Origin: CAYTGR01 sp964437445 | Lineage (GTDB): Bacteria > Chloroflexota > Anaerolineae > B4-G1 > SLSP01 | DNA: 64,000 nucleotides | Assembly (NCBI GenBank): GCA_964437445.1 | Contig: CAYTGR010000014.1 | Location: 22,704-86,703, forward strand | Direction of reading: 5' to 3' | Notes under the pieces: generated by a model | Seen by the model: the letters and a program-made list of their open reading frames with translations, nothing else | Told to the model about the DNA's origin: nothing | Databases searched by the model: none | Translations under genes and position numbers: made by a program | Part shown: positions 1 to 8,478 of the stretch, one piece after another | How positions within the stretch are numbered: the first letter of the stretch is position 1 | How the letters are laid out: each line of letters opens with the position of its first letter

Positions 1-2
1 CG

Positions 3-3000
3 CCCTCTATCACCTACCACTCACGCTATATTCGCCACGATATCTTCCTCATGGCGTTCGGTGTGCTGGTAGTGTGGACCTTGTTCAAATACCTGGAGGA
101 AGGGCGTGCTCGCTGGCTCTACTGGTTTGCCGGCTGCTTCGCGTTGATGTACACGACGATGGAAGGGTATTACATTTATACCCTGATCTTCGGCGCGTTG
201 TTCTTCCTTCCACTGCTGGATTGGGTCTTGACGGCCCCCTGGCAGCGACCGCGCCTCTTCTATGCTTTCCTGGTGGTGATTGTGCTGGTAGTGGTACTCT
301 TAGGGGCCTTCGGCCTGGCGCTGACCGGCGCAGAATCTCAGGAGCGCCCCCTGGACGCAGCGGGCAACACCCGCGTCGCCGACCTGGTCCTCCCTCTCTG
401 GGGGCGGGCAGCCGCCGTGGCCGCCCTTGTGTTCCTGGTAGCAGCGGTGGTCCTGGTCTTCTACGGCCTGGGCGAAGAGACCATCCGCCACGCCCGCCTG
501 TTTGACGCCTTGATGGTCATGGGGACGTTGGTGCTGCCGTTGGGGTCCGCGTTCCTCATCAGCATGGCAGGCTTTGACCCGCTGGATTATTCCACTAACG
601 GGCTGCTCCACTCCGCGCTGATCATTGTGCCGATCTTCCTGGGGGCGATCATGTTAGGGCTGTGGTGGGACGCCCGGCGCTGGCCCATCATCGCCGCCAT
701 CTTCTACGCGATTTTCTTCACCCTCTACACCACCATTTTCACCAACGGCACCGGCATCGCCAGCGGCCTGGTCGGCGCCCTCGGTTACTGGATGGCCCAA
801 CAAGGCGTCCAGCGGGGCCAACAGCCCTGGTACTATTACCTGCTGACGATGTCACTTTATGAGTATCTGGTGGGACTCGGCTCTATCGGGGCAGGGATAG
901 GGGTCATTGTCTGGCTCTTCCGGCGACCCGCCAACGGTGGCTCCCGGCCAACCGCCGAGGCCCTCACGGCAGACTCCCCAGCGCCGGCCTCTCCCGCCAA
1001 TACGCCGGCTGTCCCCCACCCATCACCCGCCACTGCACTGCCCTCAGGAGACCGGCTATTCCCGTTCTTCCTGTTAGGCTGGACGGTCCTGGCGTGGATC
1101 GCTTTCTCTTATGCCGGCGAGAAGATGCCCTGGCTGACGGTGCACCTGGCGCTGCCGAGCAGTCTCCTCTCGGCCTGGGGGCTGGGCCGCCTGGTGGACA
1201 GAGTATCGTGGTCGCGGGTGCGCGAGCGCATGGGCTGGCTGGTACCGCTGGCGCTCCCCTTCGTCGTGACCGCGTTCGTCGTGCTGACGATGTCACTGAG
1301 CCAGCTCTTTCCGCTCCTGCGCCAGGGGGTCTCCCCGGCCGGGCTGTCGCTCACCCAATTAGAGCTGGTCGGACGCGCCCTGGGCGGGTTCCTGGCGCTC
1401 CTGGGCTTCGGCGGGCTGTTGCTTTGGGCCGCCGAGCGGATCGGGGTGGGAACGGCCCTGCGCCTGAGCGCTCTGACCGGGGCGCTCGTCCTGGCCGTCT
1501 TCACCGCGCGCACCATGGTGATGCTCAACTACATCAACTACGACCTGGCGAAGGAATTCCTGGTCTATGCCCATTCCACGCCGGACGTGAAGATCGCGCT
1601 GCGCCAGATTGACGACGTCTCCTGGCGCACTACCGGCACCCCTCACGAGGTCAAGGTAGCCTACAGCGAGGACGGCTCCTGGCCCATCGGCTGGTACATG
1701 ACGGCCTACCCCAACGCTTACTTCTACGGCACCAATCCCGACCCCGATACGTTGCGCAGCTGCCCGGTGGTGATCGCCGGACGCGAACAATGGAACGCCG
1801 TGGAAACCATCTTGGGCAGCCAGTATATCCATTTTGACTACAGATACCTCTGGTGGCCGATCCAGGATTACTTCAACCTGACCCCGCAACGCATCCGGTA
1901 TGCGTTGACCGACCCGACGATGCGCGCCGCCCTGTTTGACATCCTCTGGGATCGGGATTATCGCAAATACGCGCTGGCCACTAACCAGACCATTGATATG
2001 AATCAATGGCCGCTGCGTAAGGAGTTCCGGCTCTACGTGCGGCAGGACCTGGCCGAGCAGACCTGGAGCTATCGCCTGGGAGCAACGGGGGTGCAGGTCA
2101 GCCAACCGGCAGTGGTGGAGGCCACGTCGGCCCCTGATCCCTACGCCAGCGGGACGCGCGAGCTGCCCGTGGTCGTGAACATCGCGCTGCCGGGCGCCGG
2201 CTCTCGCGGCCTGGCCGTCGCCCCCGACGGTTCGCTCTACGTCTCCGACACCACCAACCACCGCATCTGGCACGTCAGTGCGCAAGGGGCCGTCCTGGGT
2301 TCCTGGGGCAAAGCAGGGACCGGGCCGGGCCAGTTCAACGAGCCGTGGGGCGTGGCGGTGGATCAGGATGGCAATGTTTATGTCGCCGATACCTGGAACC
2401 ATCGCGTCCAGAAGTTTGATCCGCAGGGCACCTTCCTGCTGCAATGGGGGCGCAACGGGCTTTACGCCGTGGGAGATCCGGCCGGGGCGGGTGCTTTCTA
2501 CGGGCCGCGCGGGATCGCCGTCGGCCCTGACGGCAACCTCTACGTGACCGATACCGGCAACAAGCGCATCCAGGTCTTCACACCAGAGGGACAGTTCGTG
2601 CGGGATTTCGGCGGGTCGGGCCGTGAATTGGGCCAGCTGGACGAGCCGGTGGGCCTCGCGGTCGGCACCGGCGGTGAGGTCTTCGTCGCCGATACCTGGA
2701 ATCAGCGGGTACAGGTTTTCTCATCCGATGGCGTCTTCCGCCGGCAGTGGCAGGTCCCGGTGTGGGCCGCCAACCCGGAGGAAAAGCCCTACATTGCCCT
2801 GGACCGCGAAGGGCGGGCCTTCGTCAGCGATCCGCTCCGCGCGCGGGTGCTGGCCTTCGTCGGCGATGGCGCCTTCCTCTGGTCGGTCGGCAAGTACGGC
2901 GAAACCGGTGACACCCTCGGTTTCCCCCAGGGGGTAGCGCTCTCGGCCAATGGGGAAACGCTCTACGTGGCCGATGCTCACAGCGGGCGCATTTTAGGCT

Positions 3001-3014
3001 ACCAGCTCCCCTGA
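3..3014 (+). CDS. Agl23/TIGR03663-like polytopic membrane protein fused to an NHL beta-propeller (5' end outside window)
   Basis: The reading frame is already open at base 3, upstream of the first ATG at 51, so the N-terminus lies outside the window. The first in-window residues contain YHSRYIRHDIFLM, which I recognise from the family annotated as flippase-activity-associated Agl23 (TIGR03663), linked to glycan or lipid-linked sugar handling. About ten hydrophobic segments follow, up to roughly residue 500 counted from the ATG. A soluble stretch comes next, then five or six NHL-type repeats from about residue 705 to the end (GLAVAPDGSLYVSDTTNHRI, GVAVDQDGNVYVADTWNHRV and similar), which should form an extracytoplasmic propeller. 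The family assignment rests on motif memory. The sugar substrate cannot be inferred. It probably shares a transcript with the two genes downstream. Confidence 0.7.
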   Translation, partial: PSITYHSRYIRHDIFLMAFGVLVVWTLFKYLEEGRARWLYWFAGCFALMYTTMEGYYIYTLIFGALFFLPLLDWVLTAPWQRPRLFYAFLVVIVLVVVLLGAFGLALTGAESQERPLDAAGNTRVADLVLPLWGRAAAVAALVFLVAAVVLVFYGLGEETIRHARLFDALMVMGTLVLPLGSAFLISMAGFDPLDYSTNGLLHSALIIVPIFLGAIMLGLWWDARRWPIIAAIFYAIFFTLYTTIFTNGTGIASGLVGALGYWMAQQGVQRGQQPWYYYLLTMSLYEYLVGLGSIGAGIGVIVWLFRRPANGGSRPTAEALTADSPAPASPANTPAVPHPSPATALPSGDRLFPFFLLGWTVLAWIAFSYAGEKMPWLTVHLALPSSLLSAWGLGRLVDRVSWSRVRERMGWLVPLALPFVVTAFVVLTMSLSQLFPLLRQGVSPAGLSLTQLELVGRALGGFLALLGFGGLLLWAAERIGVGTALRLSALTGALVLAVFTARTMVMLNYINYDLAKEFLVYAHSTPDVKIALRQIDDVSWRTTGTPHEVKVAYSEDGSWPIGWYMTAYPNAYFYGTNPDPDTLRSCPVVIAGREQWNAVETILGSQYIHFDYRYLWWPIQDYFNLTPQRIRYALTDPTMRAALFDILWDRDYRKYALATNQTIDMNQWPLRKEFRLYVRQDLAEQTWSYRLGATGVQVSQPAVVEATSAPDPYASGTRELPVVVNIALPGAGSRGLAVAPDGSLYVSDTTNHRIWHVSAQGAVLGSWGKAGTGPGQFNEPWGVAVDQDGNVYVADTWNHRVQKFDPQGTFLLQWGRNGLYAVGDPAGAGAFYGPRGIAVGPDGNLYVTDTGNKRIQVFTPEGQFVRDFGGSGRELGQLDEPVGLAVGTGGEVFVADTWNQRVQVFSSDGVFRRQWQVPVWAANPEEKPYIALDREGRAFVSDPLRARVLAFVGDGAFLWSVGKYGETGDTLGFPQGVALSANGETLYVADAHSGRILGYQLP

Positions 3015-3043
3015 GCGCAGAAAGTTAAAGGCAGAGGGATTTT

Positions 3044-3790
3044 ATGGATCTGTTTGAGGCGTATCCCCACCTGCGCGACGTCCCGGCCTTACGCGGCCGG
3101 CGGCTGCGGCTGATTGCATTATCGGGCATCGGCTACGACGCTCAGGCCTTCTATTTTGAGCTCGCCGACGAACGGTTCTGGGCCCGCCCACCGGCCGGCG
3201 ACATTTTCATCGGCGTGGGTGGGGCGCAATGCCGGCCCGATCCGGCCACACCGCCGCTGGAACAGTTGCTCTCTAATGTGCGCCGCCAGTGGCAATGCGA
3301 ACTGGCCTATTTCCCGGCCGGGATCGCCTACGTCCTGGAAGAAAAGCCTTCCCAACGGGCGGCCAGCAAAAAATCACGCTCCCGCCATGGCAAAGCCGAC
3401 GCCCGCCCGCCCGCCCCAACCCTGGCGGCTTTCACGCCCTTGCCGGCCAGCTCCACCCCCTTCCTCACCATCCTGACGCCGCCATTGTTGGGCGGCGGGG
3501 ATGAAGTGCCGGATGCGCTGGCTCAGGCCGTTTACCTGATCCCCTTGCCGACACCGCCGGCGAGCGGGCGAGTCCCCGGCATCCTGCGGATTGAACAGGC
3601 AGCCCTGGGCGAGTTTCTGACGCCACCGACCTGGACGTTAGAGGCCCTGCAGGGCCAGCCCTGGGCCACCCTGGAAACGGCGCGCTCCCTCCCCCCCGCC
3701 GCGCAGCTGCGGGCGGTGCTGGCGCTGCGCGGCCTGCAACGGCTCTGGCAAGCCGGGGTGTTCCCTTTGAAAGACTCCGCGCATCCATGA
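3044..3790 (+). CDS. Uncharacterised 248-residue protein
   Basis: I do not recognise this family. It starts 29 bases after the upstream stop, with a purine-rich GCAGAGG stretch ahead of the ATG. The N-terminal ~105 residues look like a compact alpha/beta domain (LRLIALSGIGYDAQAFYFEL, then ERFWARPPAGDIFIGVGGAQ). A basic, low-complexity linker with KKSRSRHGK lies near residues 108-125. A Pro/Leu-rich C-terminal half follows and ends in a Leu/Arg helix. There is no signal peptide, membrane segment or recognisable catalytic motif. It lies between a membrane glycan-type protein and a phospholipid synthase, so a role in envelope biology is possible but not shown. Confidence 0.55.
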   Translation: MDLFEAYPHLRDVPALRGRRLRLIALSGIGYDAQAFYFELADERFWARPPAGDIFIGVGGAQCRPDPATPPLEQLLSNVRRQWQCELAYFPAGIAYVLEEKPSQRAASKKSRSRHGKADARPPAPTLAAFTPLPASSTPFLTILTPPLLGGGDEVPDALAQAVYLIPLPTPPASGRVPGILRIEQAALGEFLTPPTWTLEALQGQPWATLETARSLPPAAQLRAVLALRGLQRLWQAGVFPLKDSAHP

Positions 3791-3826
3791 ATCGGAAAGC
3801 CAAGACCATACACCAAGGATTTAAAC

Positions 3827-4435
3827 GTGACCGCTAATGCTGTAACCCTGTCGCGCATCCCCTTGTTAGGATTCATCCTCTACCTGCTCTACCAGCCGCA
3901 GCCCACCTGGCGGCTGATTGCTGCGCCGTTAATCTTCATTCTCATCATCCTGGATACGGTGGACGGCATCTTAGCCCGGGCCTGGAAGGAGACCAGCTTG
4001 CTGGGCAGCGTATTAGATATCGCCGCCGACCGGGCGGTGGAATACGCCCTGTGGATCATGTTTGCGCACCTGCGACTCATCCCGGTACTGATCCCGCTGC
4101 TGGTCGTGATCCGCGGGACCTTTGTGGATACCATCCGCTCCGTCGCCCCAACACGCGGCACCACCCCCTTTGAGATGATGCAGACGAAGCTGGGGCGCTT
4201 CCTGGTCAAATCAGCGTGGATGCGAACCGGCTACGGGATCGCCAAGGGGACGGCGTTCGTGCTGCTGGCCTGGGCGCACGGGGCCCTCACGGCCGGACAG
4301 GCCGCCGGGCCGGGACTGCACTTGGCGGCACAAATCGCCGCCTGGATCGCGCTGGTCATCTGCTTAGCGCGGGGGCTACCGGTGCTCATGGAGGCCCCCC
4401 GCGCGCTCCAGGAACCGCCGAAGCAAAACAGTTAG
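3827..4435 (+). CDS. CDP-alcohol phosphatidyltransferase family membrane enzyme
   Basis: The protein carries the full signature of this family, D-x2-DG-x2-AR-x8-G-x3-D-x3-D: DTVDGILAR, then eight residues, G, SVLD and IAAD, at about residues 44-66. These residues bind the metals and the CDP group that drive transfer of a phosphatidyl group onto an alcohol. At 202 residues with about six membrane helices it has the usual size of PgsA-like enzymes. The start is a GTG. The ATG 11 bases downstream is out of frame, and the encoded N-terminus (TANAVTLSRIPLL) matches the typical NxxTLxR opening. The acceptor alcohol (glycerol-phosphate, inositol-phosphate or other) cannot be decided from sequence alone. 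Confidence 0.85.
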   Translation: MTANAVTLSRIPLLGFILYLLYQPQPTWRLIAAPLIFILIILDTVDGILARAWKETSLLGSVLDIAADRAVEYALWIMFAHLRLIPVLIPLLVVIRGTFVDTIRSVAPTRGTTPFEMMQTKLGRFLVKSAWMRTGYGIAKGTAFVLLAWAHGALTAGQAAGPGLHLAAQIAAWIALVICLARGLPVLMEAPRALQEPPKQNS

Positions 4436-4454
4436 GGAGTGTCGCGTCGCTCCG

Positions 4455-5087
4455 TTACAAGAGTTGCCGGCCCACCGCGTCGTAAGCGGCCAGCGCCGCG
4501 GCCGCAGCCGAGCTGGCAGGATACTCGTCCGCCAAAAGGGTCCACACCAGCACATTATGCCGCGAGCCGTCGGGATCGGTGATCCGCTGCCGGAGCGTGG
4601 TTTCCAACGTGTAGCCCAGTTTGCGCGGGACAGCGGCGCTGCGGACGTTGCGCGCGTCGCAGCGGATCTCCACGCGGCTCATCCGATCTATCTCAAAAGC
4701 CACCCTGGTCAAAGCGGCTGCCACCTCGGTAGCGAGCCCCTGATTGATGTAAGCGGCGTGAATCCAGTAGCCGATCTCGCGCGCCTCCTCGCCAACGCGG
4801 GTATGCAGGCCGGTGCCGCCGAGCACCTGCGTTTCGGCGCGGTCCAGAATGCCGTAGGTGAAATCCTCTCCCAGGTCAAACCGGCCGCGGAAGCGCCGCA
4901 ACAGGTCAATTTTAGCCTGCAGATCGGTCGGTTCCTGATCAGCCCAGGGCATCCAGGGCCGGAGATGTTCCACACTGGCATCCACCGCTGCTTTGAGCAG
5001 CGGCGCGTCGGCGGGGTTCCAGCAACGGATGACCGTGCGGGCCGTCTCTACACGGTACGCAGGACCCGGAAACGCTAATAAGTTCAT
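4455..5087 (-). CDS. GNAT-family N-acetyltransferase (RimJ/RimL-like)
   Basis: This 210-residue protein has the layout of the RimJ/RimL group: an N-terminal strand-helix (ARTVIRCWNPADAPLLKAAV), a central strand pair leading to IGYWIHAAYINQGLATEVAA (acetyl-CoA-binding turn), and the late VEIRCDARNVRSAAVPRKLG motif. The start at 5087 is preferred over an in-frame ATG at 5108, because GGGGGA lies six bases before it and the longer version would encode the ribosome-binding site. It converges on the phosphatidyltransferase gene with a gap of only about 20 bases. The substrate is unknown; RimL relatives acetylate ribosomal proteins or small amines. Confidence 0.8.
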   Translation of the reverse strand: MNLLAFPGPAYRVETARTVIRCWNPADAPLLKAAVDASVEHLRPWMPWADQEPTDLQAKIDLLRRFRGRFDLGEDFTYGILDRAETQVLGGTGLHTRVGEEAREIGYWIHAAYINQGLATEVAAALTRVAFEIDRMSRVEIRCDARNVRSAAVPRKLGYTLETTLRQRITDPDGSRHNVLVWTLLADEYPASSAAAAALAAYDAVGRQLL

Positions 5088-5159
5088 TTCATCTCCCCCA
5101 TAAGTCAAATTTAAACGCTGAGTTCACCGAAGCCGCAGAGATATGTTTGAATCCGCTGC

Positions 5160-5199
5160 AAAAACTCACCGCAGAGAACGCGGAGAGCGCAGAGTTTTT
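5160..5199. repeat. Purine-rich 9-base tandem array inside an inverted repeat
   Basis: Three 9-base units, CCGCAGAGA, ACGCGGAGA and GCGCAGAGT, lie at 5169-5195. AAAAACTC (5160-5167) and GAGTTTTT (5192-5199) flank them, so the whole can form a stem-loop. Related, weaker copies occur at 31887-31904 and 36500-36526. Located upstream of the acetyltransferase and downstream of hypF. Confidence 0.6.
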
Positions 5200-5244
5200 C
5201 AAGTTATTTTTCTGTAACCTCCCAGGAGATCATTTTTGAAAACT

Positions 5245-7704
5245 CTACGCTCTGGTATCCCCGCCCAGAAACGGCGCGCGGGCTCGTCCCCCCGCTAGCT
5301 TCTGCCAGCGGGCCGCCGCCACCGCCACCTGTCCCAGGCTGATCCCACCGTCGTTCGGCGGGACCTGGCGGTGCAGGAGCACCTCAAAGCCGGCCGCGCC
5401 CAACGCCCCGGCCGCCCGCTCGGTCAGCCAGCGGTTCTGGAAAACGCCGCCGGTCAGCGCGACCCGGCGCTCGCCGACCGCGCGCGCGACCGCGACCAGC
5501 GCCGCCACCAGCGCGTTGTGGAAGCGCGCCGCCATCCGGTCTGGTGTCATGCCAGCTTGCAGATCGGCAAGCACCGCCTCCACCAGGGGCCCCCAATCCA
5601 GGAGGGTCGCTGACGTTGGCGGCTGGACCTGCGCGGCGGATTGCGGATTCCGGGTTGCGTCATCCGTTCTGAGGGGCAACGGGTAAGCGTCCGGCTCTGC
5701 CGGATCGGCGGCAAATTCCAGCGCCATCGCGGCCTGTCCCTCAAAGCTGACCCGCTGGTGCAGGCCGACGAGCGCAGCGACGCCATCGAACAAACGCCCC
5801 ATGCTGGTAGTGACCGGCGCATTGACGCCGCGCCGCAGCATCCCGGCGAGCAACCGCCGCTCGGCCGGCGGGGTGGCCTGCACAGGGGCCAGCTCGTCAC
5901 GCTCAAAGGCCGCATCGCCATAGAGTTCCCACAGCAACGCCAACGCGACGCGGTGCGGCTCCTTGATTGCGCTATCCCCGCCGGGCAGCCGGAAGGGACG
6001 CAGATGGGCCACCCGCTCAAAACCGGCCGCGTCCCCTAACAAGAACTCCCCGCCCCAGATCGTGCCATCCAGGCCGTAGCCGGTCCCGTCCCAGGTCGCC
6101 CCCAACGCCGGGCCGGTCACGCCGTTCTCGGCCAGGCAGGCCGCGAGATGGGCATGGTGATGCTGCACCGGAATCAGGGGGGTGGCGAAATGAGAGGCCG
6201 GGGCCTCTTTGCCCCCCGGCTCCCCGGCTCCCCGGCTTTTCCCCTGTTCCAGTGCCCAGTGGGTGGAAAGGTAATCCGGGTGCAGGTCGTGCGCGATGGC
6301 GACCGGGGTGGCCTCATAGAGCCGGAGGAAATCGGCAATGACGCGCTCAAAAGCAGCCATCGCCTCCGGCGTCTCCAGGTCACCGATGTGCTGGCTGATA
6401 AAGACCTGGCGACCAACGCTCAGCGCGACGGTGTTCTTCAAGTGCGCACCGACGGCCAGAATGGTCGGCAGCTCTCGCTCAACCAGCACCGGCAGCGGGG
6501 CATAGCCGCGCGCCCGCCGCAGCAGGCGTGGCTCATCGTGCAGGATCCAGGCGACGCTGTCGTCTACGTGGCGGGCGATGGGTCGGTCGTGGACCAGGAA
6601 GCATTCGGCGACGTGGCCGAGCCGCGTCAACGCCTCGCGCTCATCGGTGCAGATCGGTTCGTCGGCCAGGTTGCCGCTGGTGGCGACGACGGGGAACTCT
6701 ACGGCACGCAGCAGCAAGTGATGGAGCGGCGTATAGGGCAACATCACGCCAAGGGTCGGGTTGCCGGGCGCGACGTTCACGGCGACGGGCGCGGTGGCCC
6801 GGCGGCGCAACAATACGATTGGCGCTTCCGGGGAGGTCAACAGCGTCTCCGCCACCGGCGAGAGCTCCACCAGCGCGCCGGCCTGCTCCAGATCGCGGGC
6901 CATCAGCGCGAAGGGCTTCTCGTGGCGGGGCTTGCGCGCGCGCAGGCGCTCAATCGCGGCGGCGTTGCGCGCGTCCACCATCAGGTGAAAGCCCCCCAGC
7001 CCCTTGACGGCGACGATCTGGCCGGCGCCCAGCGCTTCCGCCGCGCCGGAGAGAGCGGCGTCGCGCTCGGCCAGCACCTCACCGGCGGGGGTCCATAGCT
7101 CCAGATGCGGCCCGCAGACGGGACAGGCGTTCGGCTGGGCATGGAAACGGCGATCCGGCGGAGCTTCATACTCGTGCCGGCAGGTCGGGCAAAGGACGAA
7201 ACGCCGCATGGTCGTGTTAGGACGGTCGTAGGGCAACGCCTGGATAATGGTGAAACGCGGACCGCAGTTCGTGCAGTTGGTGAAGGGGTAGCGATAGCGC
7301 CGGTCGGCCGGATTGAAGACCTCGGCGAGACACTCCGAGCAGGCGGCGATGTCGGGCAGCACCAGCGCCGTCTTAGCTCCCTGCGCGTCGCTGTGGCGGA
7401 TCTCAAACCGGTCATAGCCCGCCGGCGCCAACCATTCCGTCGTCAGTGAATGGATCAACGCCCGGGGCGGCTTCTCGGCCGCGACCCGCGCCACAAAGTG
7501 TTCCAGGGCGGGCCGCGGTCCTTCAACCTCAATGAAAACACCGCGGGTGTCGTTGCTGACCCAGCCGGTCAGCGCCAGTTCGGTCGCCAGGCGGTAAACA
7601 AATGGCCGGAAACCGACCCCTTGCACTGCGCCGTGCAGCTCCACACGCACGCGGGCGGCGTCTGCCGCCCGCCCCTCACCTGCCCATCGCGCTTTGTCGT
7701 CCAT
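5245..7704 (-). CDS. hypF: Carbamoyltransferase HypF, [NiFe]-hydrogenase maturation
   Basis: HypF uses carbamoyl phosphate and ATP to place a carbamoyl group on HypE, the source of the CN ligands of [NiFe] hydrogenase. The 819-residue product has all expected parts. These are an acylphosphatase domain (VQGVGFRPF near residue 30), two Cys4 zinc motifs (CSECLAEVF with CTNCGPRFT; CPTCRHEY with CPVCGPHL), a YrdC-like domain, and a Kae1-like C-terminal half with the VQHHHAHLAA metal site near residue 510. The frame extends upstream to 7881, but the ATG at 7704 is preferred because a TATAAT element sits just upstream of it. No other hyp gene or hydrogenase subunit lies in the window, so hypF is solitary here. 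Confidence 0.93.
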   Translation of the reverse strand: MDDKARWAGEGRAADAARVRVELHGAVQGVGFRPFVYRLATELALTGWVSNDTRGVFIEVEGPRPALEHFVARVAAEKPPRALIHSLTTEWLAPAGYDRFEIRHSDAQGAKTALVLPDIAACSECLAEVFNPADRRYRYPFTNCTNCGPRFTIIQALPYDRPNTTMRRFVLCPTCRHEYEAPPDRRFHAQPNACPVCGPHLELWTPAGEVLAERDAALSGAAEALGAGQIVAVKGLGGFHLMVDARNAAAIERLRARKPRHEKPFALMARDLEQAGALVELSPVAETLLTSPEAPIVLLRRRATAPVAVNVAPGNPTLGVMLPYTPLHHLLLRAVEFPVVATSGNLADEPICTDEREALTRLGHVAECFLVHDRPIARHVDDSVAWILHDEPRLLRRARGYAPLPVLVERELPTILAVGAHLKNTVALSVGRQVFISQHIGDLETPEAMAAFERVIADFLRLYEATPVAIAHDLHPDYLSTHWALEQGKSRGAGEPGGKEAPASHFATPLIPVQHHHAHLAACLAENGVTGPALGATWDGTGYGLDGTIWGGEFLLGDAAGFERVAHLRPFRLPGGDSAIKEPHRVALALLWELYGDAAFERDELAPVQATPPAERRLLAGMLRRGVNAPVTTSMGRLFDGVAALVGLHQRVSFEGQAAMALEFAADPAEPDAYPLPLRTDDATRNPQSAAQVQPPTSATLLDWGPLVEAVLADLQAGMTPDRMAARFHNALVAALVAVARAVGERRVALTGGVFQNRWLTERAAGALGAAGFEVLLHRQVPPNDGGISLGQVAVAAARWQKLAGGRARAPFLGGDTRA

Positions 7705-7726
7705 TGGTCCGGCACTTCCACGCCCC

Positions 7727-7757
7727 ATTATACCAGACTTGACAGCAAGCAAGTCAA
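7727..7757 (-). promoter_or_regulatory. Probable sigma-70 promoter of hypF
   Basis: On the minus strand an extended -10 (TGGTATAAT, core at 7727-7732) is preceded by TTGACT at 7752-7757 with a long 19-base spacer. The element lies just upstream of the hypF ATG at 7704 and would give a leader of about 15 bases. It rules out the upstream in-frame start codons. Confidence 0.55.
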
Positions 7758-7880
7758 GGGATGAGGGAATTTTCAGAGCTATCGCACTTGGAAAATAGCA
7801 GGGGCCGGCAGCCAGCCCGGCGCGGCACGCGGGAAGAAAAACGCTTCCAGGCCAAATGCAATCGCCCTTTCTTCGGGACA

Positions 7881-7908
7881 AAAACCCGGCTTCGTGACGA
7901 AGCCGGGT
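7881..7908 (-). terminator. Intrinsic terminator of the 7935-8417 gene
   Basis: A perfect 11-base-pair stem, ACCCGGCTTCG with CGAAGCCGGGT around a three-base loop (7884-7908), is followed on the minus strand by TTTTG. It sits 27 bases past the stop of the small minus-strand gene and separates it from hypF. Confidence 0.85.
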
Positions 7909-7934
7909 CTCAGTGCCAACTGTAGGAAGACGGC

Positions 7935-8417
7935 TCAGATTTTGCGCTTACCAAAATCAGCATGGATGCTGTCCCAGGCATCCCGATAGCGGGCGCATTC
8001 CGGAATCGGCTCGCGCCGGCGATCCAGCTCCAGCGTGAAGCGCCAGCGGGCCAGGCTGCCCGGCGGCAGTTCTTGCAGATCGGCCTTGGGCACAATATAG
8101 AAGGCGTTATCGTCCATGAAATAAGCTACCAGGAAGTCGCAGGATTGGTATTCGTCCTCGGTCAGGGAGAACTTGATCCGCCGGCGTGGACGCCCGACCA
8201 CGTACATCCCCTGGCGCGTCTTAACCTTGACGCGAATGCGGTCGCCGTTAGCGGTGTTCAGCAAAAGCAGGCTGTAGCTGGCCTCACCCAGGTTTTGAAA
8301 GACCTGCCAGGGAGTGTTCTGGACCAGCAAGAAGAAACGTAACAAGACCTGTTTTTCACCAATCTCCGCGGTCAGCGATTGGATGTTCTGCAATAGCTTA
8401 TCTTCAGGATTCAGCAT
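7935..8417 (-). CDS. Small protein resembling PD-(D/E)XK nuclease-fold proteins
   Basis: The 160-residue product has an N-terminal helical part (residues 1-45), then GDRIRVKVKTRQ and later CDFLVAYFMDDNAFYIVPKA. That strand-turn pattern recalls the PD-(D/E)XK fold of group-I-intron-type endonucleases, in which a V-x-VKT strand carries the catalytic lysine and the D-x-x-x-x-Y strand follows. The acidic residue expected before the lysine is not obvious (VKVKT rather than EVK or QVK), so it may be inactive or the match may be by chance. GAGGAG precedes the ATG at good spacing and a terminator follows the stop, so it looks like a single-gene unit. Confidence 0.5.
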   Translation of the reverse strand: MLNPEDKLLQNIQSLTAEIGEKQVLLRFFLLVQNTPWQVFQNLGEASYSLLLLNTANGDRIRVKVKTRQGMYVVGRPRRRIKFSLTEDEYQSCDFLVAYFMDDNAFYIVPKADLQELPPGSLARWRFTLELDRRREPIPECARYRDAWDSIHADFGKRKI

Positions 8418-8478
8418 GGCCTTTCACTCCTCAGCACGCGCCCTGATGGTTTGCTTCTATCTGTCATTATATACGCAC

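Noticed and set aside
1359..2444. 361-codon minus-strand frame within the Agl23/NHL gene
   Set aside because: Shadow of the strongly supported plus-strand gene; low-complexity composition and no motif.
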